NCBI GenBank assembly: GCA_015680905.1
Contig: CM027383.1
Coordinates: forward strand, 37,074,501 to 37,138,500
Direction: 5' to 3'
From: Coptis chinensis
Lineage: Eukaryota; Streptophyta; Magnoliopsida; Ranunculales; Ranunculaceae
DNA length: 64,000 bases
The position numbers were made by a program, and so were the translations under genes. Every line of letters starts with the position of its first letter. Positions within the stretch are counted from its first letter, which is position 1. Shown one piece after another: positions 44,655 to 56,659 of this stretch. The notes under the pieces are model-generated. The model was not told the DNA's origin. It saw nothing but the letters and a program-made list of their open reading frames with translations, and ran no database searches.

Positions 44655-44791
44655 AATGGACGAACCATAGTTTTGTTTCAGACCCTGGATAGCTGTCTCT
44701 GCATCATCAATGCTTTCAAAGCTGGCATAACCCTCGCCCAAGCACAAGTCAGTCTCGTCGTCTATTACAGCGTGAACCTTAGTGAGAGGAC
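44655..44791 (-). pseudogene. RRM-like exon
   Basis: After an acceptor-like CAG on the minus strand the frame reads GPLTKVHAVIDDETDLCLG then EGYASFESIDDAETAIQGL. This looks like the second half of an RNA-recognition motif, with an RNP1-like GEGYASF and the following helix. No complete RRM is present and the flanking exons are unclear. It may be an exon of the gene starting at 45201 or an isolated fragment. Confidence 0.4.
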
Positions 44792-45053
44792 CTGACGTAG
44801 TTGAGTGGGAGGTTCCGAAGCATAATTGAATTGTTTACAGCATTCTCCTTTATATTCAAAGTAGGAACAGGAGTTATGAGAGTGCAAGCCGCGGGGGACA
44901 GCTAGGAATGATAACGCTTCTTTACAAAGAATAGGTTGTTTGATCAAAGATTTAGAGACTAAAAGATCAATCTATGCATGAAGGGAGACATTTCTGTTTT
45001 TACTGATTGCCTGTCCATGGTCTCAAGATATAAATAAATTCAAACATACGTAC

Positions 45054-45201
45054 CCCACAAGTACTTGACTAGTTTTGGAGATGTTGGACGACGACGACGG
45101 CAGGGGAGAACTTTGTTTTCAAGAACACCATCCACACCACGATATCCCAAAGCCACTTCATCATCCACTCTTGGACTAATAATACCAGTCGTTGCCTCCA
45201 T
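45054..45201 (-). CDS. Putative host gene, first coding exon
   Basis: On the minus strand ATG at 45201 opens MEATTGIISPRVDDEVALGY followed by RGVDGVLENKVLPCRRRR and ends at a donor GTACGTATG (45053). A pyrimidine-rich (CT)n leader precedes the ATG (45202-45230) and a TATATAAAG box lies about 60 bp upstream, as expected for a plant promoter. The peptide is not one I recognise. Downstream exons are uncertain; the RRM-like exon at 44655-44791 is a candidate but the phases do not join directly. Confidence 0.4.
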
Positions 45202-45261
45202 TGTACAGAGAGAGAGAGAGAGATGTAATGGTTTTCTTTTTCCTCTTCTTTGATTTTTTTT

Positions 45262-45270
45262 CTTTATATA
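45262..45270 (-). promoter_or_regulatory. TATA box for the putative gene at 45201
   Basis: TATATAAAG on the minus strand, 60-70 bp before the ATG and ahead of a CT-rich leader. Confidence 0.4.
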
Positions 45271-45284
45271 GAGCCCACACCACC

Positions 45285-46847
45285 CTCACCGCTTGAACGG
45301 TTTAACAACTCACCTCGCCTTGATTCCCTTGTGTTTCGTTTACAATTACAATTTGCCCTCTATTTATTTTATTCTAAGCAGTTAAAATCGGTTTTTGAAA
45401 CTAATCAGTCTAGGAGAGTTAATCGGGGATTTAATCAGTTGTACCCGAGGTATATATTTGACACTTTCAAAATATATAATAATATAATCATAAAATATTT
45501 ATACATAGTTATTCGAGATGCAACAAAAATATATTAAATTTTCATAATCATATTTAATTAACTCAATTTTAGAATACTACATATATGCCAAATACAACAA
45601 TTATGTTAAATATTTAAAAAAAAATAAGGAGAGAGAGAGAAGAGATGATATATATTAGAGAGATAATACAATAATATTTAACATTCGTTAAGAGAAGAAA
45701 ATAAGTAAACTCTTAGCTTTGTGTGTTTATTAGGTTCCATTATTATTAATACGGTTTAAAAATCCAATTTGTTAATTTTATGTATTTTTTTGGGTGGGAA
45801 ACTGATATTTTCAATAAATTTTTTTATCAGTTTAGTGAGAAATCGGTCATCTCGGCCGATTAATCGGTCAATTCAGTGATAAAATCGGTTTAGTGAGAAA
45901 ATTTTAAAAATCGGTAAAAACTAATCGGGCTACAAGCGATACGCGATTAATCGGCCGATATAACCGATATTGATAACATAGATTTTATTTATACATCACT
46001 AACCTCATGGGTAATATCGTTAGTTTGCTTGCTTTTATTTTCTATTTCTATTTGCAATGGAGGCATATATTTATTTCACGATGGTAAACAAAAGAAAGTG
46101 CCAATCTGAAAGTGTAGCAATCATGTATGCATATATTGTTAGCTCAATTCTCCGAATTGAATTTTTAAAGGTCATATGTTTAATACTTCCAAATGTTTGA
46201 AAGATTCGAAATAATTTGCAATTTTTTGCATTGAAACGTATAATGAGGCTTTTGGCAAATTTTTCAAAAATTCGGCTAAAATAAAAAAAATGAAAATTCG
46301 GTTGTGCTTTTGTTATTTTTTATGTACTTTATGTTTTCACTTTTACTTTAAGTCTCCCGCTCTTACATTTTTAGTGATAAATTCATTCAAAAGCTTTGTT
46401 TTTATACTTTTTGGACAATATTTAAATTGTCATGTCATGGTGTATGTGTATGTTTTGAAATTTGAACTGTAATTTCAATCCAATAACAAATAAATGAAGG
46501 TACATATGTGGACTGTTCAATTAGTTTCAATGTTTTCGTAGCTAAATTGTTTTGATATGTTTGTTATGTTGTAAAGAATGACACCTATTATTAATATTTA
46601 CTAACATAATATCACGAATTTTTTACTTCTGAATTTTTGCAACCAAACGTTTAAAACGCGTATTAATTAAATACCGCATTTTTACCGTATTGCGAATTTT
46701 TGACCATATCATTTTTTTGAGTCACTGAATAATTCTTAAATTATTCCCGTACCGAATTTTTAGCGTATCCCAAATTGCTAACAAGGGCATACGATAGTTT
46801 TCTAGATTTTAGTCACAATGTTATATGATATTGTAAAATTCTATATA
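45285..46847. other. No gene recognised; ATCGG-rich patch
   Basis: AT-rich spacer. Between 45840 and 45975 the motif AATCGG/CCGATT recurs many times, ending CCGATATTGATAACATAG. This could be the subterminal part of a small hAT-like element, but no partner end was established. A GA-rich tract lies at 45628-45648. Confidence 0.3.
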
Positions 46848-47575
46848 CTAATATTGTAATTCTACTATTATTATTTTTTTTTTTTTCACAATATGTGCAT
46901 AACATCCATCACTCGCTCTCCTATCCCCATTCTCATATGTAACCTCGAGAAAATCATGTTTGTCTTCTGAATAACGTATTTCATCTACACTATCAGCTGT
47001 TAACCTCAAGAGCCATTTGTCACCTCCACAACTTTTTGGATGGCATTTTGAGGTGAGATGAACGGCAGCCAAACACTCCCTTCTAGCCTTATGCTCTGTA
47101 AATGTTATGTAATGTTTGAAATTAACCTGATTTTGAACGTATGCTGAAGCCCCCGAACCGAGTAGACAATTATCAACATCGCCAATATTATCCTTTGTAC
47201 TGTCTACCACGTATATTTTGTAATCATTCAAATCTAGTGAAATCCACATATTATCGATCACCTTTAGTATGTGTAAGTCTTCGTTTGACACTTTTCTATT
47301 TATATATTTTTCACGCATAAAATTATGAATGATTTGACTTTGTTCTTCCACATTTTTTTGTAAGAATTTTCATACTCCAAATATTGTAGTAGATTCTTAC
47401 GAACTCCATTGTGCCCTGACCACAACATATATACATTAGAGCCAATTTTATCATATTTTCCTTTTTCCTAGAAACCATAATTAGATGAGTTAAGTTTTGT
47501 CCATTTTGAATCTGTACAAGCGTAATTACCATTGTCAAATTTTGTCGCAACAAGAATAGTATTGGAAAACTTCAT
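46848..47575 (-). pseudogene. Possible DUF295-type protein remnant
   Basis: From the ATG at 47575 the minus strand gives MKFSNTILVATKFDNGNY and CTDSKWTKLNSSNYGF, then a stop. Later frames give VIDNMWISLDLNDYKIYVVD and NCLLGSGASAYVQNQVNFKH then YITFTEH. The order (W..L, then SLG..LFLG-like, then YFTD-like) is reminiscent of the DUF295 beta-propeller found in plant F-box proteins. Several frame changes separate the pieces, and the last 60 residues do not look like DUF295. The assignment is weak. Confidence 0.3.
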
Positions 47576-47918
47576 TTTTTTTCCCTATTATGATTGAATA
47601 GCAATAGCGTTTTGGCTAGAAAATCACTTATTACGTCTTACTAGTCCTTTACATACTTATAATCAAAGCTTAACTCATGGGGAAATTTTAAGAACACTTC
47701 TTTTCTTACCTATTATTCGCACCTACTATTCCAACTCGATACTTAGATAACATTAATAATTGCACTGAAATACAAGTGGTGTGCATCTTGATGCAAATAA
47801 AAAATAATCAGTTGCTAATATGTTGGAACTAACATTAATAGATATAGCAAAAGTGAGCCTGACTATAATTATTAATCTTTCAAAATAGGTCACGATATTT
47901 GAAAAGATCAATTGATTG
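47576..47918. other. No gene recognised
   Basis: AT-rich spacer before the second Harbinger-like copy. Confidence 0.5.
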
Positions 47919-48848
47919 AGGAATCTCCAATGGGGGGTGTAGAGTTAATACACCTCCGATCCACATAGGTGCCACTAGGACTTTACAACTTTTTTTTCGC
48001 TAAGTGAGCCGAGAAATTGTATTAAATAATAAGAAAGGTTACATGGTGTGGAGAAAAAAACATAAAAAGAAAACATAATACAAGTGATCTTGTAGTAGGA
48101 GATTAGCATCATTATGGAACTATAGCATCCCTACTAGGTAGACCTTCTACATACATTCCAAAAATCATATGCACAACCCTATTAGTTTCTCCTTCTACAC
48201 TCTAGTCAAGATATCCACACTATATAGCTTCTCATGGGAAACTCTTATAAATTTGGAACTTTAAAACACGCATGCAATTGGAGTGACATCGGAGTTAGAA
48301 TTAAATAGGGATGTAAAGTGACGTACGAGTGTATTTTAATTTACACTAGCCTTGTGCACGTGGCAAGCCACCTTTTTTCAACACATTTTATATTACAAAT
48401 TTTTTAGTGGAGCGGACCCCACAGGAGTTGCCGAAATCATTTTTTTTAAGACTTCAAACTTTGCCACCATATTTGATGAAATCTACTGAATTGCCACCGT
48501 TTTGCCCACAAAAAACAAATAACAAAACTATGTAATTGCCACGCGAAAACCAAAAAATTACAATTCTACCACCGTGACAGAAACAGAATCTACTGTTGTC
48601 CACACCCCAGATTTTTTATAATGTTTAGATTATTAGAAATTACTTATTGTTTTAGACTTGCGTGTCACTCCAAATGATACCCGAGCCTTTTACCAATTGG
48701 TATCTAGGTGTGGAGAATTCTCCATTCGATCTATTAGTTTTGAGCTATTATCTACGATTTACATCCTCTATTGGGAGGGTACGTATTTTTTAGATTAAGA
48801 GTGTAAATTTTACATCTTATATGGTTTACACCCCCATTGAAGATGGTC
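47919..48848. mobile_element. PIF/Harbinger-like element, copy 2
   Basis: The left end GGAATCTCCAATGGGGGGTG and right end GGTTTACACCCCCATTGAAG, then ATGGTC, match the ends of the element at 10310-13845 with a few changes. Internal similarity includes the ACACCTCC..CCACATA(A/G)GTGCCAC stretch, ATTGGAGTGAC and repeated GTGACGT(C/A)CGAGT. It is about 930 bp, non-coding, and contains extra AT-rich sequence (about 47990-48240 and 48350-48650) absent from copy 1. The target duplication is eroded. Confidence 0.7.
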
Positions 48849-49490
48849 TTGTTTTTTAGATTAAGAGTGATATAACAACCCCATTTTTAAACAACATAAA
48901 TTATATTATTTGAATTGAAAATAACTATTATATTATGAAGTCTAGCTTGTTCTAGAATTTGTTTGGCTGTTGTTGATTTTTCAAAATTGGTTTTACTTGA
49001 ATTTGTTTGTTATAACTTTTGTGGGTATTTTAGAATCATTTTTGTGCTTGAAAACATTGTTAAAATGTACTCATTCTTATATGTATGGACCTTGGGTGTT
49101 TTTAGACCCATTTGAGGCCCATAGGTTAACTTAAACAGACTTAAAACCTTGAATAAATGATACCTGCGAATTTCCTCGGTAAAAATCTTATTTTTCAAAA
49201 ACAAAACCCTAGCCTCCATTAAAAAGAATATTTTTTATTGAAAGAAATAAAAAGAAAGGGAAAAAGAAGAAAAGGGATTGGAGAAAAGAAAGCATTGACA
49301 TTATTTTGCAAATTCAATTTCAGGTGAGTAGTCTAAACTTTATTATTTTTAAATTTAATTGATTAGTTATCATATGAATTATATCTTGAATAATTCCCTA
49401 TTTTAAATTTTCTGAAAATTTAGGGTGTGACAGGTGAACTTTACATCTTATACAGGTTTATTACACCCCTATTACGGCAACATAGGTTTT
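48849..49490. mobile_element. Partial Harbinger-like right end (copy 3) split by a solo LTR
   Basis: TTTTTTAGATTAAGAGTG at 48851-48869 repeats the sequence just before the right end of copy 2 (48789). The continuation, AACTTTACATCTTATACAGG and TTTATTACACCCCTAT, appears only after 49433. The two halves surround a 565-bp LTR-like insert. It looks like a duplicated right end. Confidence 0.6.
48868..49432 (+). mobile_element. Solo LTR of a gypsy-type retroelement
   Basis: A 565-bp segment begins TGATATAACAACCCCAT and ends TTTAGGGTGTGACA, TG..CA ends of a common plant LTR type, with no internal coding. It interrupts Harbinger-like sequence. No clear 5-bp duplication is left. It is a fossil trace of an element otherwise lost by LTR recombination. 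Orientation is inferred from the ends only. Confidence 0.5.
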
Positions 49491-49769
49491 GCATGATTCT
49501 ACATTTAAGGAGTTATATATGGTTGTTGTTGTTGTTATTGTCTTGTCTTGTTGATTAATATCATTTATTAACTTTTGTATTAAAAATTAAAAGAGAAGCA
49601 TGAAAGGGGGAAAGGTGGCGCTATATACAATGTTGTGTTAATGTATTTTTGTGCAAAGAAATACACAAAACACTAAATCTCAAAAAACTTGTTCTAACAC
49701 ATCCCATTTATAAATCTACAAATAAAGGCTTGCCTACCCAAATAGAGCTATTGTACGTTGTCTGTAAGA

Positions 49770-50270
49770 CTAAATGAAAAATTGGTAGGTTGGTTTGCAG
49801 AAAAGTTAGCTTCCCGCCAAATTGAGTGAGGATATGTGAAATTTAGTGAGCCTCCATTTGCATTTATTTGTCCCATCTTGTTAGCATCATCCAAGGTAAC
49901 TGGGAGGTACCAAAGGCCTTTACTATTGCTTCTAAATCTGATTCTATCTATCCAGCCAATGCAAATTTATGTCCGCCATCTTTCTAATGCCAGTTCCACA
50001 CTCTCTAGAATTGCAATACATTCTGCAACAAAGTTGGTTGCGATCCCTATGTTTCCACCAAGAACTAGTAGGAACTCATACAAATGCTTTTTGGAGATAA
50101 CACTAATGTTATTGCCCATCCAGGATTGTCTTATGTTGCCCCATCCACAATTACTAACTTGCATATTTTCATGCATTTTCCTAGAACAAATTTGGGTGCA
50201 TGCACCGTACATACTTGTAGAGAAATCAAAGTGATGACATAACAAAAATTCAAAATTATTCCATGACAAA
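49770..50270 (-). pseudogene. LINE-type RNase H fragment
   Basis: The minus strand reads GGNIGIATNFVAECIAILES then VELALERW and, after a frame change, WREANFSAKQPTNFSF. This matches the second half of the RNase H domain of plant LINE ORF2 (conserved N..AE..A..E.., and the final W-R-x-x-N). No other LINE part is seen nearby. Confidence 0.5.
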
Positions 50271-51440
50271 ACTTCTATTAAAAATATATGCTGGAGAAAA
50301 CTGAAAAACCAAATATAAGAATGACGAGGGATGAAGATATATAGAGAAAGAAATGGATAGCAATAAGTGTACTAAAAAAAAAAGAGAGAGAGAAAACCAA
50401 TCTAAACAAGCACCCATGACCCATACCACTCATTCAATGTCGAAACCTCTTGTCTATTTTCTTTGGAGGGAAAGTATATATGATTAGGCTGGCAAGGACC
50501 CCTAAACAAATATGCGCTTCTCACCGAGTAATGATCATTACGAAAATAAACTAATACGTAAAAAAAAAATCTAATTAAACTTAATATATTGAAAATTGAT
50601 CAATTTTACCCAAAAAAGGATAAAACAAACTAATTGTTTACAATATTCTGGTAAGCATATATATAGTGTGTGAAGTTGATTAGAGAAACACAACACAAAT
50701 GACAAAAATATTATTAGGCTCTTAGCATTTGATTACCAAAAATAAATTTGAGAATTAAATTACCAAACTAAACTTTGAATATGGGTCGAATCATGGTATT
50801 ATTGTTTCTTTTAAATGGTTGGACCATGGGATCCTAATTTCTATTTGAGAAATGTGTGAAGATCAAAATTGACACTATGCCACGTTGAAAAATATTGGGT
50901 CCGAGTGAAGTGTTGTTTACAACTTTACATTCTAACTTATTTGTTGCCCCAAGTTGACATATTTTCTAATTTAACACAAATACAACATACATGCAAATAA
51001 GTTTATGCATGTGTGTTAAAACATGCATACATCTCTTTGCATGTAAATTCATTACTCAAATTAGTTCTAAATAAATTAAGTAAAACTTGAATAACAACAT
51101 ATATACCAATTACAAAGTACAAATTATTCTAATTTGTTTTAGACAACTAACTCACATATTTACATACAATAAAAATGTAATAAAATAAATCACGAAATAA
51201 GCTAGGGTTTTACCTTTAATGGTAATTCATTGTTATTTTCTTCTTCAATTCTTCACAAATCTTCATCAACATGTTGATCCAAATTTCTCATTCTCAAATT
51301 GTAAGAAAATAAGGATTTCAAATTTCGTAGATTATGATTTCAATTGGGAATTAGAAGAAATCAAGATTGTGCGTGTTTGAAAATGTTAGCTTTGTTAAAT
51401 GGATAGATTCAAGTACTTTTAGTTGGTTGGTGAAGTTGTA
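50271..51440. other. No gene recognised
   Basis: AT-rich spacer with short microsatellites (GAGAGAGA near 50383). No open frame of interest. Confidence 0.5.
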
Positions 51441-51524
51441 ATTAAGTGAGCGGAGCGAACGATCTGGACAGAAGGGGGGTTATGCAGACAAAAACTAAGT
51501 TGGTTGGTTTTCTGTCTGTATGTC

Positions 51525-51650
51525 CTCACCTATCTCTCTCTCTCTCCTCTCCCTCTCCTCTCGCTCTCAACCAAACCCTAACTCTCTCTCTCTCTCCCCC
51601 ACCCACAAACCTATCTATCCTTCTCTCTTCTCCACCCTCCGCTCACGCCC
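51525..51650 (+). repeat. CT-rich microsatellite tract
   Basis: Polypyrimidine tract with several (CT)n runs. It resembles a plant 5' leader and lies 110 bp before the F-box-associated remnant. Confidence 0.8.
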
Positions 51651-51761
51651 CCACTGCTTAAATTAGTTGTCTAGTAAGAATGTACAAAACTAACAATGGT
51701 GATTTTTCAGTTTTAAATTAGTTGTAACTTATTTGAAGTAGAAGAGTTGGGCTAAAAAACA

Positions 51762-52860
51762 ATGAAGGGCAATACCGTCTTTGCAAGTCTAGTCAACCCG
51801 GTTTGTCCTGGAGCCGTAATTAAAATGAAATATTTGTTCTATGGGCTCATTCTCTATTCTCATTATCTCTGCATGCTTTCGTACGTGGATATCAAGAACA
51901 AGACAAAACTGAAGAAGAACTGTTTTCAAAGCTTCAATTCCCCTCGACATATTATCAAAGACTACCACTCAAAACCATCTCACAATGCAGATGGGTGTCA
52001 AAAGCATGGTATAATTTCATACTCCACCCACGTTTTTACTGAACTTCATTTGTCTGGGACTAGTTTCCCATGTAGATATAGTAGGTCTTATCTAGTTGAT
52101 CCTGAAGATTTTGATAATTTGGAGACTTGGGTAACTGCTTATGAACTAGAATTAAAAGAGTTCAAGAATGTTTATAGAGAAGTAATGTTGGTTTTATCCG
52201 TTTCGATGTATGTAGTTGGTACTGTTAATAGACTAATTTATTTCTCACTCAAAATTGACGATTATAAACCTGTACCGTATAATGTATGTAATCTGATTAC
52301 ACGGGGTTATATAGTGGTCCCCGAGTTGCCTAAGATTGGTTATCAGCCTATGGCTTCTGGGGTTGGTTTTGATTCACTTAATAATCAGTATAAAATGTCT
52401 CAGATATTGAGTAATGCTTTGGGATATGGGAATGAGGTTGAAGTGTTTATTATGGGGTCAGATGGTTGGAGAGTGAATAGTACAAATATTCCATATGTTA
52501 GTGAAATGAATAGGTTTCACGTACTTTTAAATGAATGCATTCACTGGGTTGCTAATTCGACCGTTGATGGTAATAATTCTTTTGTGATACTCTTGGTTAA
52601 TGTGGCTATGGAGGAATTTGATTTATTCCAGATGCATCTTTTATCGATGGATGGAAAATTAGTATTTTTTATGATATGTCTGTGTTAGATGGACAGCAAT
52701 GTGTTACTACTCGTGACTATGGTGAACGGGAGACATGGGTGATGAAAGAGTATGGAGTACTTGGGTCTTGTGGTTAAAGAACATGTTTTTCGTGTTTACC
52801 CTAGACTTCCGCTTGGGTGTAGTCATGAAACGATGGAACTATCGCTCAAGAGGTAACAAA
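51762..52860 (+). pseudogene. F-box-associated (FBA) domain protein remnant
   Basis: One open frame to 52688 shows SPRHIIKDYHSKPSHN, a segment normally just after an F-box, then IISYSTH, and the FBA core KIGYQPMASGVGFDSLNNQY and NEVEVFIMGSDGWRVN, then CIHWVAN. A frameshift near 52630 moves the rest to another frame (GWKISIFYDMSVLDGQQCVT, TRDYGERETWVMKEYGV) and a second near 52775 leads to the tail around 52860. The F-box itself, which would bind SKP1 in an SCF ubiquitin ligase, is not recognisable. The gene is a pseudogene or a 5'-damaged relic. Confidence 0.65.
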
Positions 52861-52961
52861 TTTTTTAGTTAAATGATTACTCATTTTATCGAGTGTTAAG
52901 TTTTTGTTGCATTTCCTTTTGTGGTAATGAATATCATACTATTTGTAGTGATCTAAGAAAC

Positions 52962-53338
52962 TGATCACTATTAACAGTAATGAATTGCTAAGATGAAAGA
53001 TCAAGATTGAAATCGAGTTGAAATAATCTTTGTTCTAGAATAATAATATCGGTTACAGTATTCTCTCTTTTTCTCTCTCTTACTCTCAGTTTTTTATTTT
53101 ATTGTAATGATCTCCAATGAAATAAATCTTTTTCTTGCTAGTCTATTTATAGTTCTTTTTGAATAGTTTGGACCAATCCCCTCTTGACATGTGTCCATCC
53201 TCTCCTTCTTCCTTCCTTCCTTTTCCTTTTCCCGCTTTCCTGCAACATATCAATTGTAATACAAAATATCGAATTGAGAATCTATCAGAATATGAACAGT
53301 TTCAAAATTTAAAAATTTCAAAAAATCAGGCAGTTACA
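52962..53338 (-). mobile_element. Probable 3' LTR of the Tat element
   Basis: The candidate ends are TGATCACT at 52962 and CAGTTACA at 53338 (TGTAACTG on the minus strand). The segment is non-coding with CT-rich stretches and AATAAA-like signals. Boundaries are a guess from TG..CA ends and position beyond the additional gene. No polypurine tract is obvious. Confidence 0.35.
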
Positions 53339-53373
53339 CCTAGAAATCTGAACAGTTATCACGAAATATTCAC

Positions 53374-56300
53374 TATAAAAAGAGTTTCACCGTTTTCTCT
53401 CTCTTCACTTTCCCCAAAAAGCTTTATCTTTCCAAACCCCACCACCATTATCGTCTTCAGAAAAGCTTCATTTTGTCTGTATTTGCTGTTACTTTCAACA
53501 AATTCTTCTCCACAATATCAGGTTAGTACTACAAAGTAACTTAACATGTTATTTCTTATTCCGATTCCATAGTTTCTTGAAAATATTTTAACTGATCTCA
53601 CCATCTTCTTTTTTCTAGATTATGTTACTTAGCATTTAGGCTTTGAATACTTGAATATTACCTGTGTACCCTTATACTAACTAGATTTTTAACACCAATC
53701 TTTGACAGTATGGCTAGGAGAAAAATTTGTGTTAACTTTATACGTACTCTCTCGAAACAATCTCAGCTTCGACATCAAGAACGTATGCGTTTGAGACACA
53801 CCTCTTCACCTCGAAACCCGACATTATCATCTCGAGACACCGACACGTGCTTATTACATAATATATTATATACTTATACTATATATAGCGATAGTAGCTC
53901 AGATAAAGGATATAATTCTAATAAAAAATTTATTGTTTTTAGTGATACCACCATGTCGAACGAAAGTACTGAGTCTGCAACTCGCATCAACTCGATGCAT
54001 ACGCCCGTCATCCCAACGAACTGAGTCTGCCGAACCAGAATGGCATGCCTCCTATTTGGCTGATGGTTTACCCTGCCATCTATTCGAGACTATTGCTTCT
54101 GACACCGATCGCGAGATTATTGATGACCAAAGTATTTGGAGTGGTGGCTTGAACCCTTGTTTTCTAGAAAGACACAACTTACATCTAGTTAGAGCTGCCT
54201 ATCAAATTCCAGATTGCGTCCAACTTCGACACTATGTTGGAAGTAAAAAAGGAACTTAATACCAAAGTGGCGAGCTCAACACCACCCTTATCACTGTTGG
54301 ACAATTGGCTGCCGGCTTACGCCTTCCCCTTTCTACCCTTGACCGAGAAGTACTGAACTATCTGGCCATCTCTCCTGGTCAAGGCACAGGCAACTTCTGG
54401 AGATTGTTGTACATTTGCAACTTCTACAATTCTCATCTTAAACTCGATGTCCGGTCTTCGAAGAGAATTCGTCTTATCGATATCCAAAAACACTATTCCT
54501 TTCTTGAACGTTACGAGAAAAATAACCATAATACGAAAGTACCCAGTGGTTATTTTTATCCTAAGAAATGAATTGGCCGTGATAGTATTATAAGGATAAA
54601 TCGAGATAATGACTTCCGATGGCCATTATACCCTATCATTGTTTCTGGTCGGTGGGAATCACTTGTACCGATAGCAGTTCCATCTTTGGCACACCCTGTT
54701 TTTAACCTCAATGGTATGTTATCTTTCTATATCCTCTCCTTCTTTATCTCGAGCCTTGATTCTGACTTATCTACTATTGCAAGCTTATTTCAGTTCCTAA
54801 ACCATCTTTGATGAGAAGTCTTGGGGAATCTACTAGAGTAACAAATCTTCTAAAAGGCACTGATAAAGAGATTAATGTTCGAACTGGCGCTGATATTTAT
54901 GGCAACCCAAAACTGATTGTCGAACTCATTGATATCGCCAACTATGTTGCTCCTTTATACTACTTAAAGAATTCCGTTCTTCGAGGTCAAGATTTCTTAC
55001 CTTCCAAACCCTGTCCCTTACAACCTTGTTCTTCTGAACAAACGCTATGAACGACTTTCAACTTTACTTGAACTACCCGTTAATACTCCCCCATGTTATT
55101 TTACATATATGCAAACTGGTTTTAAAATTACTGCAGATCTTTTCCCTCAAATCAAACAAGAAATTCCTGACTTCTATAATTATCCTCTTTTGAATGACAT
55201 ATTTGATCAGCATTGTTTATGTTTCACAGATATGGCATCTCGTATTCCACAAGTCCCTGTCAAATCCTCAAAATTATTAGATAAGATTTTGAGCAAAAAG
55301 AAAACCACAAATGGCAGTTCTTCCCAAGCTCCTACTTCTTCCCGAGATAAAAATGTCGATCCCATTCATCATTCGAAGAAAAGAAAAGAACCATCCAATC
55401 CTTTGGCTCCACCAGCCTCTAAAATAAGCAAACCCATCAGACCTACTGACACTACATCTATTACTTTACCTTCGAAAACTTCCACCCTTCCACCTAACAC
55501 AAACCCTATTGCTTCTGCCTCTTCTTCGCCCTCCAGTGACTTTGAAGTTAAACTCGTTATGTGAGATCAAACCAACGTCCAAAACACTGCTTCTCTGTTA
55601 TCTGAACCTGCAGTACCCAGTCTCGGGGAAGCTCTTGTGACAAATACTATACTTCCTCGAGATAGGCGAGCAATTGCTGCAATCAGCTCCAATGAACGAT
55701 TTCAACTTCTGTGTTCTTCTATTGAAAAAGTAAGTTTCTATGATTTCCCTTATTCTTATCTACTTATTTATTATTCATAAATCATATATTCTCCTTCTCA
55801 GGTCAAAATTGCTGCGGTGGGGCAATTTGATTATGAAATGTCTTGCTTTCGTCAATATAGAGAAGAAAATGCTCAACTGAAGAAAGATAAACATCATCTT
55901 GAGCAAACTCTCGAGACTGAAAAACAACATTCTGCCAAGATGAAGAAGTTTTTTAACGACACCTCAGCTATGAATGAGAAATTGTCCGCATCTTGTCAGT
56001 CTATGGAGAAAGAACTTACTCAAACCAAAACCTCCTTTGCTACTGAAAAAACTGCCTGGACGACTCGACAAAATAATCTCGAAGTTGAACTGGAAAAAGC
56101 CCATGCCCAAGTTGCTTCATATGCTGCCAATATGGAATATGTGGCCGAGACCATGAGAAGCTTACGGAGATACATTCCTGGCGATGTTGCCGAAGAGAAA
56201 GGGCTAGATTCTGACACTAAAATCGAGATGCCCTCCGAACCTGCTGATACCGATGCTGTAGATTCTACCCTTCATGTAAATGATCTTTGGATTTGGCGAC

Positions 56301-56425
56301 CGGAGATATCTACTCCACCTTTTAATCCTGGCACTTTCATTAGTACTCCTAGTGCTGATCTCGACATCTTTCTTGGAGCAAAGAAAGCTTATTTGAACCC
56401 CAACGAGGATCTTACTCCACTTTAA
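53374..56425 (+). mobile_element. Antisense additional gene of the Tat element
   Basis: It is transcribed opposite to gag-pol. A TATAAAA at 53374-53380 and a CT-rich leader precede a leader intron (donor 53522, acceptor 53708) and an ATG at 53710. Further GT-AG introns are visible near 54715-54783 and 55729-55801. The sequence LPLSTLDREVLNYLAISPGQ followed by GTGNFWRLLY resembles the Transposase_28 (putative gypsy-type transposon) family, which occurs in extra ORFs of plant gypsy elements. Then come a basic Ser/Pro-rich part (55260-55560) and a coiled coil (55817-56200) ending in an acidic Pro-rich tail at 56425. Function is unknown. The gene appears broken in a few places. Confidence 0.65.
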
Positions 56426-56659
56426 TTTGTTGTCTTATTACTCTGTCACTGTAATCTTGATACAATGATCCATTTATTTTTTGTCCACGATCCCGATGAC
56501 AAGCTTTAAATGTTGATTCTGATTTAAACCTTCTTTTGTAATCTTTCTAAAACTTCTTTTGATATGTGAACAATATATCTTTTTGCTTTCTATAGATTCC
56601 TCTTGTATACAACACTTATGATATTTACCACCTTTAAACAGTAAATAAACTCCTCTTCT

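Noticed and set aside
44765-44947. Minus-strand open frame MIKQPILCKEALSFLAVPRG as a gene
   Set aside because: No recognisable domain, and it reads into the RRM-like exon in the wrong frame. It may be intron.
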